The notes below the pieces were generated by a model. That model was not told the DNA's origin. It was given only the letters and a program-made list of their open reading frames with translations, and did not search any database. Position numbers and translations under genes: made by a program. This document shows positions 22,978 through 34,880 of a DNA stretch of 64,000 bases, piece after piece; position 1 is the stretch's first letter, and each line of letters begins with the position of its first letter. The stretch covers positions 47,046,371 to 47,110,370 of the forward strand of contig JAJLRJ010000002.1 of the NCBI GenBank assembly GCA_024195265.1, in the 5' to 3' direction. Origin of the DNA: Dendrophyllia cribrosa. Lineage: Eukaryota; Cnidaria; Anthozoa; Scleractinia; Dendrophylliidae.

Positions 22978-23300
22978 CTACAAGGACGCCGTGTGAGAAT
23001 CCAAAAATAATAAAATGAGCACGCTCTGAAAAGTGTGGCTTTTTAATTTCATTTTAAAATCATTTAGAGAGTTTGATTTATTTCTTTCTTTAGGTAAGCT
23101 ATTCCATAACACAGTCTCGCTTATTACAATAAGTGCGCGGATGTAGTATAGAAAGCTTGTATTCAGAGTTTCTAGACTGTAAGTCAAGCTATCATGATGC
23201 GGAATAAACCGAAAACGTAAATAATCTGGAGTCTTGTTGTAACGGTATCGTACATCATTATCGCTTTACTAACAGCCCTTGATGATAAAATTTGTTCCAA
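22978..23300 (-). pseudogene. 3' tail of a non-LTR retrotransposon (LINE) reverse transcriptase ORF
   Basis: The minus-strand frame 22978-23187 contains VLWNSLPKERNKSNSLNDFK followed by MKLKSHTF. This fits the usual C-terminal signature of LINE reverse transcriptases (W-N-S-L-P ... S-L-x-x-F-K-x-K-L-K). The frame continues upstream to about 23300 in RT-tail-like sequence (YLRFRFIPHHDSLTYSLE). Only the extreme C-terminus is present, so it is a dead 5'-truncated copy. Confidence 0.55.
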
Positions 23301-23975
23301 TTTAATTTACGAAAGAGTTGATCAGTACTTCTACTAGGTGGTTTGCAACCATTCCCTGAGGATTTAGAAGACAACAGCCATGCTGGTGTGAACGGAACAA
23401 AAGAAAGTAATACGCCAGCGTGAAGTCAGGTGAAAACGTCCAGACCTATAATTTGAAATTAGGGTGGGTGCGTCAGTTAAGAGTGTTCAACGAGTTATTA
23501 TTTTTGTCCTTGGCAGAAAACGTGGAGAAAATTCAAGCCAGAAATCATCTTTATTCGACTTTTTATTTCTTCTTATACGCAATCTCTACCTTCGAATCCG
23601 TTCCTTGGCGAAAATTGGTTATTACATGTAAGTTTCATGACTCCAAGGGGGCGTTTATTTCGGATTTTGCTTATTCGAGGAAATACTGTATTCATTTTCT
23701 TTTAGTTTTCTTTAAACATGCAACATCAAATTGTTTCAAATCCCGTCATAAAACTTCATATTACATTGAAAGATTTAGTTTCATCCGATATTTGACGCTG
23801 TAAACATGTCATGTCATTAAAAAACAAATCATTAGAATTTTCAAAATTGTGTCAATATAAATCCCAAATGAAAGATATTTTTTTCACAAGCTGTTAAGCT
23901 GTTTAAAGTTTTATAATTAAAAGGCCTGAACTGTTGTCATTCAATGCACGTAGAAGAAGCAGAAGCACGAACAAC

Positions 23976-26900
23976 ATGTTTGCGGTTGCTGGTTTTACCT
24001 TATTCCTTTACAGCACAGGTACTTTAATAACCATTTCACTTCCAGAGTCTTGATGGAGAAATGTCGTGTAGTTAGTTCCTATCAGGTGTGACCATTAAAT
24101 GAAACCTCCTTGGCAGAACTTTTGCATGGTACCATTTGTTTTTCAGTATTTTACAAAATGTATTTGAGATTTTCCTTGAATTTCGATGTTAAGTATTCTT
24201 GGGAGTAAAGATTAAAGACATCGATCCAATAATTAAATGTTCACAGTTCAGTGTCGCGAGTCCAGGGTCCACGTTTACGCACAAATCGTGCATATAAACG
24301 CATGAAAATTTGCTGGATGCATAAACGCGAGGCCTCTTGCGTCCTCGAGACGCAAGTAATTATGCTCCACTTAAATCGCATAAGTCACAAAAATATAGCA
24401 GAAAGAATTAATACTTGACCCTCAACCGTTGTGCAGGACCCATAAAAATTTGAAGGAGGGGGTTCCCAAGACCCGTACTTCTTAAACGCTAACACTGCTT
24501 GGGTCAAACACTGTAAATTCAAAAGATCTGTTTTTGATACCGAAATGTGGCTGATTTTACTGTTGAGAAGCAATTCTGTTTTGGGAGCTAATTTTGCCTA
24601 TTTTTTCTTACGGTGGGGATGATGTCCTTATAGTGACAATATTAGTTCTGGTTTCAAGGATTGTTGAAAATGCATCCAGCAACTAAGTAGATTAGCCTCT
24701 AATGTAGGCTAAGTCGGGCCACCAACACTGTTCTAAATGAGTATTTTTTTGGAGGGGGTGGTATACTAACAGATCTTAACAGATTTACGGTGATTCAAAG
24801 CTGTATGATCTCATCTTCATGTTTTCCATTTCTTAGGTATCCTTACCGGTGTTCAAGGTACGTCAGTCATATCTGTTATTTTGTTTCTATATTTTTCTTA
24901 CGAGTAGTTCATATAGGCGCTGTCGCCATAGCCTGTGAACAGGCTTCTTTTTGGGGAATTGGGTTAGGTTAAAATCGGCGAGCGAAGCGATTACTGGGAA
25001 AGAGGGAATGGGCGGCGCCGCGCCTTCCCTCATCCCCAGTCCGCGCTCGGCTCGCTTCACTCGCCGATTTAAACCTAACCCAATTCCCCAAATAAGAAGC
25101 CTGTTCACAGGCTACTGTCGCCAGTGTTGTAAACTGCAATCTCTTTTACTCGTGTTAAATAGTTGAAAACCTGGAAACGAGGTTACGAAACACGCGAACG
25201 GCCGCGAAATAATTGGCTGTTTCCGCAGTGGAGCCCACGGAGCCTGAACGAACGTTTTCGTTCCTGAAGCCCAAGATAGAAAAATTGCGACTACATTCTT
25301 TTATCTAGATTCCGTTCAGTTTATTTGCTGAACACTGGTTAACAAGGAAAGGGGGTTTTGCAGAAGGAAGAGTGACAAATGTATATTAGATATTGGTTTT
25401 GGTTATCTATCATGGCGTGTTGCATCGTTGCATTGTGTGTGCACTTCAGGGGGATCCTGAGGCATTTTAAAGATGCCATAAATTCATTTCTCAACACTGT
25501 AACTGTACTAATTGTACCACAAATAATAGTTTTATATTTGCGTTTGGTGATAAACAGGCTAAAGTGATGAAAATAAAAGTAAACTGCTGAAGACCGCAAA
25601 CGATAATGCTGCTAATGATACGTGGGATCTACGAGAGACCTAACCAGCCAAAAAAATGAATGAACAAAAACAATGAACTGCATGGCTGATCTGACCACGT
25701 AAAAAAAAAAAAAGTAAAATTTGCGAGACATCATCACGATAGAAACCGATAAAGTAGGATCGTAACCGTGGACCAATTGTTTCGTTTATTGCAACTCATC
25801 AGCACGGTGTAACGATCTAAATGTCGCTAGCAAGAAAGCCAACGCAAATAGACTGCACAATGACCCGTTCACAATATCAGGTTCCGTACTATGTACTCAC
25901 TTGTCACCCGAAACACGCGTGCCACATCACGTGTTTCGGGGAACAAGGAGCCCACAGTGTATCACAAAGATGTCTCGCAAATTGAAATGCAGATGGACAA
26001 AGCCGATCTGAACATTTAAACGCATGGGCAAAACCATGCTTTTTGAGCACAGCATATCGGATCTGGAAACACCTAAGGTCCCAAAATATATGGAAATAAA
26101 AGTAAACTGCAGAAGACCGCAAACGATAATGCTGCTAAAGGTACGTGGGATCTACGAGAGACCTAACCAGCCAAAAAAATGAATAAACAAAAACAATGAA
26201 CTGCAAGGAAGCCTGACATTTCTCGGAATAAGTATGTTTTAGATTTTTTTGCATCACTAGTGCCCTGGAGTCCTGTACCTGGACCCTGATATGTGTCACT
26301 TGGAGCCCTGGAGCCCCACGCTTTTGGTTCCGGAGCTCTGTAACCGTTAAGGAGAAGGGGGAGGTAGACGCGCGGAAGCTTAATATGAGGACAAACAGCT
26401 ACTCTCAGTACATCGTTACACGCGCAAATGGAGATCCAGTATGGAACTAATGAAAGGTCCTAGCAGCAACCACGTGATGCGCTTTTGATCATTTTTATGT
26501 CAAAAAGCGCATTATAAATTCTTAAATTATTGTTATTATAACTATCACTTATTATTACTACTCGTAGAATACGAGCAAACCTTTTCTAAAAACAAAGAAT
26601 TATTAATCAACTATCAACCAACCAGATACTTAGTCGGTCAATCAGCCAGTCAGTCTATCAGTCAGTCTGTCGATCAGTCAGTCAGTCAGTCAGTCAGTCA
26701 GTCAGTCAGTCAGTCAGTCAGTCAATCAATCAGTCATTCAGTCAGTCAGAAAGTCAATCAGTCAGTCAATCAATCAATCAATCAATCAATCAGTCAGTCA
26801 TTCCTTCAGTTAATCTGTCAATTGGTCTGCCAGCCAGCCGTCAGCCACTCATTCAATCAGTCTATCAATCAAAATCAGACAGAAATCTAATGCAGGACTA

Positions 26901-28602
26901 CATCTTTCTCGTAGCCACATCATGTGGATACCGTCCAAAGACTAGGATCATCAGTGGTAGTAATGCGCTTCCCTACTCTTGGCCCTGGATGGTTCAAATC
27001 AATTACCTTGGGGGACACCACTGTGGAGGGGCTTTGGTGAGCCCACAGTGGATAGTCACAGCGGCGCACTGTGTGAACCATGCAAAGAGGCCGGAAAATT
27101 ACGGAGATTTTCAGATTACTCTCGGGGAGCACCGACGGAGCATACGAGAGGGCTACGAACAGGTGTTTGATGTGGCGAATATAATAGTGCATCCAGACTA
27201 CGATAAGCCTACAATTGTGAATAATGACATCGGTAAGGGAATTCATAGCAAAATTAGGTAACCCTTATAATGAGTTTATAGCCCAGGGAGATTATAACCA
27301 CAGGGCTGTGGGGGTGTAGGGGTGTGGGGGTATGGGGCTGTGGAGGGGTGGGGATGTGGGGGTGTGCGGGGTGTGGATGGCTTCTATGCAGAATTGCTGA
27401 TAAAAAGTCCAAAAGATTCTAACGAAAACAGATATATTCGCTTCAACGATTTTGAACTGTTATTTAGAAATTAAGGGAAATCGTTTATGAAAAAATGACG
27501 TAAAGGAAAGAAGAAGACTTAAATCCAAAGACTTCCCATCCTTGTAAAATTTTGACTCGAAGATTTTGAAAACCTGACAGTTTGCTATGTCATGATGACT
27601 GCAAAAATGATTAAACTAGATTAAACTGCTCTGCTATGCTCAAAGACGTCTCAAATAGCTCGGACACACGCTACAATTCATGTAGATAAAATTGCATACA
27701 AAATTCATCTGTATTTCTACTTCATGTTTCTGCCTTGCCTTGTGCAATATTGCGGATTGGGCACACGATACGTGCAATACGTGCGCAATATTTTACCCAT
27801 CACACAGGCTAACCATCCTCTGTTTGAGTGGTATGTTGTGCACAAACAGAGGACTAACCCGTACCCATCATAAAAAAGCACCAGCAAGACAAAGAATGTA
27901 CAATCGATCACTGCAACAGGCCGTTGAGTGTTGAGAATGTGGGCTTCCCAAAGAAGCTTTGTCGTTTGCAAAGCGAAATGTTGGGCACCATTTTATTCTA
28001 CTTTAATTTTATTTCCTTCCGTCTCTTTTATTTGCCGTAAGCAAAAAAAAAAGAGTGAAATTTACAATTAATTTTTTTAGCGTTAATCCAGCTAAACCGT
28101 CCCGCCATTTTGAACCAACGCGTGAGCTTGGTTTGCCTTCCGTATCAAGGTTCTGTCATTCCGGACGGGAAAGAGTGTCATGCAACAGGTAAATAAGTTG
28201 TCTTGAGAAAATATTATTGTGTTATGAAAAAAGTAAATAAGTAGGAAAAACAACAACAAGAAAAACATTTTAAAATGCGTTAGGTACTAGAATTTCAAGA
28301 GCGTGACACTAAAGAAAAATCTTAAGAAGAAAAGTCATATATGCACTTTATATAATATTTCAGATGAAGTGTCCGCCGAAACAATTAACAAATTAAAATT
28401 TCGCTTAGTTTATTTGCATGTTATATCGCCAAAATGTCACCAAATACGCAAATAAACTGGATAGAACGATTCTACGGAGAAAAACAAAAGCAGTAGTTTG
28501 GAGATAAAGTAAAGGATTGCAAGGATTGAAGTGGATTACAGTTCATCAAATTTTATTCTGAGTGACAGGCGGTCAAGAAATCAAAATTGCCATTCTTGCG
28601 GA

Positions 28603-28638
<36 letters not shown>

Positions 28639-29057
28639 GAAAGTCACGTGAGCTGTGCAAGAAAAAAAACCCATTCATGCAGCCCAAGTTTTAATGAAGT
28701 TTAATAAACTCTCCAGGTTGGGGCTTGACCGTTCCTGGTGACTGGAATAGTCAAGCGGATACCCTCAAACAAGCCATGCTCCCCAAAGTCAGCCAATCGG
28801 AGTGCGAGGACAGCAACAAAGATGCTGGAATCCCTGTGACGAGCGCCATGTTCTGCACAGGACACGGCGGTTCAAGTCCCATTAGCACGTGTAATACTGA
28901 CAGTGGTGGACCAATCGTGTGCAAGGATTGGTATGGCAGGTGGTTTCTGCAGGGGGTGGTCAGTTGGGGCGAGGGGGGCTGTCATCCGGGACATTACTCC
29001 GTTAATGCCCGAGTCAGCAAGTATACCAAGTGGATCTACAGCTACATCAGCAGTTAG
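23976..29057 (+). CDS. Secreted chymotrypsin-fold (S1) serine protease, complete five-exon gene
   Basis: Exons: 23976-24018 (signal peptide, phase 1), 24837-24857, 26915-27232, 28081-28188, 28717-29057; 831 nt, 276 aa. The leader is followed by a short propeptide with Cys25 (probably disulfide-bonded to the body, as in chymotrypsinogen) and an activation site TR|IISG at residues 32/33. The triad is complete: His73 in TAAHC, Asp126 in NNDIA, Ser226 in TDSGGP. Two substitutions stand out: the oxyanion-hole glycine (chymotrypsin Gly193) is Thr224, and the primary-pocket residue 189 is Ser220, not the Asp of trypsin. SWG at the 214-216 position is intact. Likely a secreted digestive, mucus or venom-type protease of chymotrypsin- or elastase-like specificity; substrate unknown. 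Several AATAAA hexamers follow at 29370-29383. Intron 2 holds a MITE and repeats. Confidence 0.9.
24929..25114. mobile_element. Mutator-like MITE with 9-bp target duplication (protease intron 2)
   Basis: 186 bp. TAGCCTGTGAACAGGCTTC and GAAGCCTGTTCACAGGCTA are perfect complements, and the arms extend inward through GAATTGGGTTAGGTT. CTGTCGCCA lies directly on both sides (24920-24928 and 25115-25123). Overlapping frames on both strands are spurious. Confidence 0.85.
25569..26207. repeat. Direct repeat pair (about 117 bp), protease intron 2
   Basis: 25569-25685 and 26091-26207 are near identical, including AGACCGCAAACGATAATGCT and CTACGAGAGACCTAACCAGC, 522 bases apart. Probably a segmental duplication or remnants of one repeat family. 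Confidence 0.75.
26641..26870. repeat. (TCAG)n / (TCAA)n microsatellite
   Basis: About 230 bases dominated by CAGT tetranucleotides with interspersed CAAT units, ending about 45 bases before the acceptor of protease exon 3. A likely length-variable locus. Confidence 0.9.
28614..28638. repeat. (TTA)n microsatellite, protease intron 4
   Basis: Eight TTA trinucleotides in a row, 80 bases upstream of the last protease exon. Confidence 0.9.
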
Positions 29058-29389
29058 GTAGAGTATAGTAGATAACTCTTCAGGCCGTAGCGTTTAAACA
29101 AAACACTGGGATCATGACTGAAGCAAGTGCCTCGGTTTGCCTCATAGTGGCTACGGCCTTGCTCTTCACTAGAGAGATAAGCATAAGATTGTTCCCTATG
29201 CTTATGAAAACAATGCTTATGTTATGCCCGTTTTCACTGGACATCATCAGCGCTGTTATGCTTCCGCTTATTCTTTAGCTTCCTTCAGCACATTTACAAT
29301 TACTATGAATTGACTACCTAACTAGAGCTACAACTAAGAGATTAAAAACACTTTATGATATAGAAAAAAAATAAATAAATAAAGTAGGA

Positions 29390-30455
29390 TGTTCCCAACT
29401 TTTCTTCAAAAAATGGGCACGGGGTTGTGCGAGAGTAAATTTTAATTCATGTATACACCTTAAAATACGAATTCCTATAAGTTTATTCTGCATACATGTA
29501 TGTTAGCTTTGACTACTCTTAAACCGTAGCTCGGAACTACAGCTAAAGTGAAAATGCTTTCAAATAAGAGTAAAAACTCTAGGTTAACAATTACTCCAGA
29601 TTAACATTGGTTGGCTTTCAGAACCGAGCCCAGAATGCACCACAATTTACATAGCAGCTACTCAACACTGAATGAGTGTACAATAAAATGAAACTACAAT
29701 GAAAATAATGACTAAAACGTACCCTATTTTATCATATTCTACTCATCCATGCCCAACACACCCAACATAGATATTATATTATTTTTTTACAAATTTACAA
29801 AAAAACTCTTGCCCAATATTAACTGTTCGTTCTGACAATATTTCATCTAATACATGTTATATATTTTTGTTTGGCTTTCAGGGGTTCAGTAGCCTCAAGA
29901 GAAAGCGACATCCTGGTTTCAAGATAATGCTAATAAAGAAAATGAAATCTTAAATCCAATCTCGCGTGATCATTTATTTTGTACTAGTTTAATATTTGAA
30001 TTTGACAAGACAATACTTGGCGGCTCGTTTTTTGATCGATCAGTGTACCACAAGAAACGCGCCGACTCAACATAGAAGAGCTGATGTCTCTAATTGAGTT
30101 TTTTTATGGGGCAAGTGCCATGGCGATTGACCTTGTTAAGGAAACAAGGAAAATAGAAATGGAATTTGTCCAAAAAAAATAAAAGGAAATGGTAAGAAAA
30201 CATCAACTCTAAGCTAAGCTATTTTTAATTAATAGCAGTTGACGCATTCCTAGTCAAAACTTGGAATACAAGTTGAACTCTCTAGTCTGGGATAAAGTAA
30301 ACCTTATCTCACGTTTTATTTTGTTTTCTCTGAACTATGCCATTATTTTTGGATAGCTTAAGATGACTAACATTGTCACAATGTAAAACTTACGGTGGTT
30401 TGCAAAGTGTGTTTCACAAACTATAATTTCTTATTTTGTTACTTCTGAACTAATG
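29390..30455. other. Intergenic, no gene seen
   Basis: AT-rich sequence downstream of the protease. CTTACAGCGGTTTGCAAAGTG-like blocks near 30390 recur at 31440, flanking the element 30460-31388. No exon recognised. Confidence 0.4.
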
Positions 30456-30459
30456 ACCA

Positions 30460-31388
30460 GGGGCCGTATTCACGAAAGCATCCTAAGTCCAAAGAGCCTC
30501 CTAAGATATAACTTAGGAGTTGACTGATATTCACGAAGACCTCCTATTTTAAGACATGTCTTATTTTTTTCTCCTAAACTTAGGACCTCCTAAATTTTTA
30601 AGACATGTCTTAACTGGTATTCACGAAACCTCCTAACTTAAGATATGTCTTAATTTTTGTCCTAAACTTAGGAGGTCAAAATTGACCTCCTAACTTATTA
30701 AAACATGTCTTGACAGGGCTAAATTCGATTGTTGACGAGTTTTACGTCGATTTTCAGCGTGATTGTGTATCACAAAAGTTACCGATTAAATAAACATTTT
30801 AAAGCATTATATTGCTTTCCTAAGAAAAAGTATATATTTTCTAGTAATGCCATACAACACGGTTAGTTACATATAGGCCTTCGTGTCATTAACGGGTTCT
30901 ACATTTCTTTCTCATTGCAGTGTTATATTTCCGTTTTTCGTGAAAATAAGCCCTTGTACAAGAAATATCGAAGTAGACCCTATTAAAATGATGATGGATT
31001 TGTTTCAGTGTTGCTTTCGCTACTGACCATAAACGAAGATATTTATTACCAGTTTTGCTATCTTAAATTCGAGATCAAATAAAGATTATTGTATTGTCAT
31101 TGTATTGTCAACAATTTACACAATACAAAATATTCATTCATGTAATTTTCATAACTTATTATTCATGAGATCGCGCCATATAAACTATCTCTGATTGGTT
31201 TACTTTTACTAATCGATATCTGCCCACGACCATTAAACTTAGGAGACTGCTAAGTTACGTTTACCTTAGGATGGTCATAAGATATCGTTCGTGAATAGCA
31301 CTTAGGACATATCTTAGGAAGCTCCTAAATTTTCTCTTAAGTTATATCTTAAGATATATCTTAGGTAGGATTTCGTGAATACGGCCCC
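30460..31388. mobile_element. 929-bp element with GGGGCCGTATTCACGAA ends, copy 1
   Basis: It begins GGGGCCGTATTCACGAA and ends with the perfect complement TTCGTGAATACGGCCCC. Both sides carry sub-terminal repeats built on CTTAGGAGGT and TTAAGACATGTCTTA. Copy 2 (41259-42178) is highly similar throughout. No transposase. A target duplication is not clear, so the superfamily is left open. Confidence 0.85.
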
Positions 31389-31714
31389 AGCTTAGCCACT
31401 TTGACTAGCTTAAAATGACTAAGTCAAAAATATAAAACTTACAGCGGTTTGCAAAGTGTGTTTCACAAACTATAAAAAACTTTATAACTAAAGGTTAAAG
31501 AAAGTTTACAAAGTACAAGATCTGTCTGCACTCTAGATAATAATGGGAGAGTTTCTAGAGAACATCTGTTTTTGGCGATCATTTCTTTTATTTTCATGAC
31601 CTGCTAATTGGATCACGTAGAGATATAGAAAGGAGAAATTAAATGCTAACCACTTCAGAAGCACAATAGATGTTTTGGTTTTTGGTTTGTTTTTCTTTAC
31701 CTCGGTAGTCGCAA

Positions 31715-32122
31715 TACCCTGCGAGCAGTGGATTCTCCTACGCCGAGCTACGCCGAACGAGTGGAACGAGAGAGAAACCACTGCGAGCAACCGTTTGCTT
31801 TTCCATCGAGCATGCGCAGCCACGTCACGTCCACGTAATACATTTGACGTTGTTTCGCGGGAAAATTATAGCGCGTGCCGTTGTTTCGTGGCAAAAATGT
31901 GGCACGTGTTACATAGCGGGCTCGCTTAAACGCAGCAGTTACGTGGATGAGTGCATGTGCGAGAGGCTAAACAAGTTTGCAAACTTGTTTTATCGGTTCC
32001 AAGTTAATTTATTCGTCCATAGCGCTGGACGGCGGCTCGATCAAAGGAACTAACGGTTGCTCGCAGTGGTTTCTCTCTCGTCGGCGTAGCTCGGCGTAGG
32101 AGAATCCACTGCTCGCAGGGTA
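31715..32122. mobile_element. Mutator-like MITE with 9-bp target duplication and long arms
   Basis: 408 bp; TACCCTGCGAGCAGTGG and CCACTGCTCGCAGGGTA start arms of about 75-85 bases. TAGTCGCAA occurs on both sides (31706-31714 and 32123-32131). Open frames on both strands come from the arms. Confidence 0.85.
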
Positions 32123-32860
32123 TAGTCGCAAAAATGCAATTCGATAGTTTACATAGGCAGTGAGATGTGGAAACCGCACCAAAAACCCGTCTGTGTCTGT
32201 TCCCTAAGTCCTTCCATTCCTCTAAACTGTATTTTACTATATAGCAAATGAGAGGTGAACACAAGTACAGTATCCCGTGAAACAACAATTTAAAAAAATC
32301 CATCAACCCCCACCTCCACGAATACAAGTGTATTTTCACTTTAAAATATCCTTTTATGACATCATCTTTCTCACTCAGTCTCTTGGCCTTGACGTTTCAT
32401 CAATGAATACTCTTATTTCCGATCCAAAGTTGCACTTTGTTCAGATCACGGCTGCTTCTAGAAGTCGATGATAGTTATGTTTTGTGATTCTAAAATCCAA
32501 AGGCGTAGAAGCTTTTCCTTTAGCAACGACGGTAGTGTCAAGACCGTCTTGGGTTTGCAACGTCGCGGCACTATGCAGAGGATACTGTCCGATGATAACC
32601 TTTGCTGTGTTTAAAGTCTTTGCCGTGCAAGATGCTTGGAAGTGATACTTAATTTATTTTTTTCGTCGTTATGACAAAACGTGCCATTGTTTCGAAAGAC
32701 AACGCTTCTTAGATTACATTTTAATTGGATCACTTTTATGATTATTCGAAGAGCCTTCTTATCAGTAAGCTAACACTATCAACTGCGCCATTGGCCGAAA
32801 AAGGAGTTAGCGAGCAAGCTGACAAACGAATCATCCAAAAATATCACCTGTATTGTTTTT

Positions 32861-33406
32861 ATTGACTTACTAAAAATAAGCCAGTTTGTCGTTATCAATC
32901 AATTCACGGTTTTCAATAATGATGAAATATTAAATAAAATTAAAGACGTATTCCGGACGTGACGCTTTTAGATTTGGATGTTAATATTATACGTCTAAAA
33001 TTATAATATTATGTGCAATTAAGGCGTTTATGATTGAAATAAGATAACTGAATGCCATCATTTTATTCGCGAGTAGTAGCCGCCATTTTGAGTTTCACAT
33101 GCTGTAAATCAAGCTCTCCTCCCATGCATGAATGCAAGTGTGGGATATGATGGCAAACCGTTTGTCACTTAGCAGTGAAATCGGTGGTAACGAGAGGACA
33201 AACAGAACAAAATCTTATATTTCCTTATGAGAGCTAAGTACGTTTTATTTTACCTGGATTTCTTTCATCGACTTGTTAAAAAGCCACTTTGTCGTTATCA
33301 AGCAATTTACGGTTTTGAATAATGATGAAATACTAAATAAAAATGAAAGACGTATTCCGGACATGACGCTTTTAAATTTAGACGTTTGTCATACGTCTAA
33401 AATTAA
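32861..33406. repeat. Direct repeat pair (about 140 bp)
   Basis: 32861-33004 and 33268-33406 share TTTGTCGTTATCAA, AATAATGATGAAATA and GACGTATTCCGGAC in the same order. Each ends in ACGTCTAAAATTA. No coding signal. Confidence 0.65.
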
Positions 33407-33616
33407 AAGATAATCGGAATTATTTTTTTTAACTTAATACGGTAAATCTTATATGACGTTTTTTATTTATTTATTTATTTATTCATTCTGTTTTTGTTTA
33501 GAGACTTTATTCAATCTCCAAAAATGTATCGAAACAATTATACTGTATTTTCTCTAATACTGTAAACGGCCAGGGCGATTACTAGAAACTCAGTTGCATC
33601 GAGGAGGCGGTTGTTC

Positions 33617-33870
33617 ATCAAACCAGGAACATAAAAATCGCAAACCAGGAACATAAAAATCGCTATTTCAAACTTCAATGTACAAATGACAAACGAGGTA
33701 CATAGAAATAATTGCTATTTCAAACTTCAAGTTGTCCAAATGACAAACCAGGCACACAGAAAATTGTTATTTCAAACTTCATTGTCCATAAGACAAACCA
33801 GGTACATAGGAATTGCTTATTTCGAAATTCATTGTCCAAATGACAAATTAAACCATGCAGGTACATAAAG
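33617..33870. repeat. Minisatellite of about 51-bp units
   Basis: Five diverged units of the type GACAAACCAGGTACATAGAAAT plus GCTATTTCAAACTTCATTGTC follow one another. The short open frame at 33686-33868 is made of these units and is not a gene. Confidence 0.8.
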
Positions 33871-34880
33871 AAAACATTTCCCTCAAAATAAACCTAGCGT
33901 CCGAGGCATTGACTTCGTGTCTCGGGGTGATTCCTTTAAACATATGTACAGTACCTTTTTACACACAATAAGTCACTCAAGTTGATATAATTGTTTCTCT
34001 GTCTTATACTTTGGCCGCTATGCCTTGCATATCGTAGCAATTTTTTTCTGCGACATTTTGATGACACCATCTTAATTTTGCAGCATTCAATATACGAACG
34101 TCTGCAGTTCATGTAACCTAATTGATTCCCTTTTAGTGAAAACTATTCTGAGTTTTAATGCAACCAAAATTCTATGTGGGAAACATGTAAAATTAGAAGC
34201 CTTTCTTGGCCATTGTTTTGGAGTTTCACGATTGGATGAAATATTGTAGCACAAAAGAAACATCACTTTAAAATAAAGTTCCAGTACATTGTATTTAAAA
34301 AACAGGTTGTCCATAGGTTGATGTATTCTCAGTAAAAAAATCTAAACGATCTTATGCGGGGAAAGCGAAATGCCGCGGAACAATATAACATTGCCTACTT
34401 CTTACACGCATTGTTACTTAATTAACTAAAACTTAATTTCCATAAGTGGAGATACCACACCTCGCTGCAAAGGTTACAAAGTACTTGAGTTTTGTGACCT
34501 TACCTGTTTTGAAATTAAACAAATTATGAAGTAATACACCCTAAGGAAAGCGGATACCGTGAAATAATTCAATGAAAGCTTGCGTTTGTGTCTTTCAGTT
34601 TTACGCGTTTTTTGTGGATACGAAAATCGAAACAAACACGCAATACGGTTAGAAAGTTGTTTCCTTTATCAAAGTGCAACCCTGACATTCCTCGATCAAG
34701 TGGGAAAACAATATCGAGAAAATCTCGATGACAACTTGGTAATCTACACTTTGCTTTTATTTGTGTTTTTTGGTTTGAGTTTTATTTTGTAAGAAAACGC
34801 CAATAATTTATTGCGTTTCCTTTTTCCGCAACCAACATTGCTTTTCATTTAGAGTAATAAGACTTCCAGAAAGCATTGTG
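33871..34880. other. Intergenic, upstream of the first CAP gene
   Basis: No exon recognised. The frame at 34580-34792 ends in a hydrophobic stretch but has no supported start or splice partner. The promoter of the CAP gene must lie in the 3' part, without a clear core element. Confidence 0.35.

Noticed and set aside
23420..23803. 127-residue plus-strand frame upstream of the protease
   Set aside because: No domain, no ATG-supported start with a leader, no splice partner; composition looks random.
26641..26870. Possible CRISPR-like array from regular short repeats
   Set aside because: It is a tetranucleotide microsatellite with no spacers, in an animal intron.
31533..32339. Open frames on both strands around 31.5-32.3 kb
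   Set aside because: They translate the arms of the MITE at 31715-32122.
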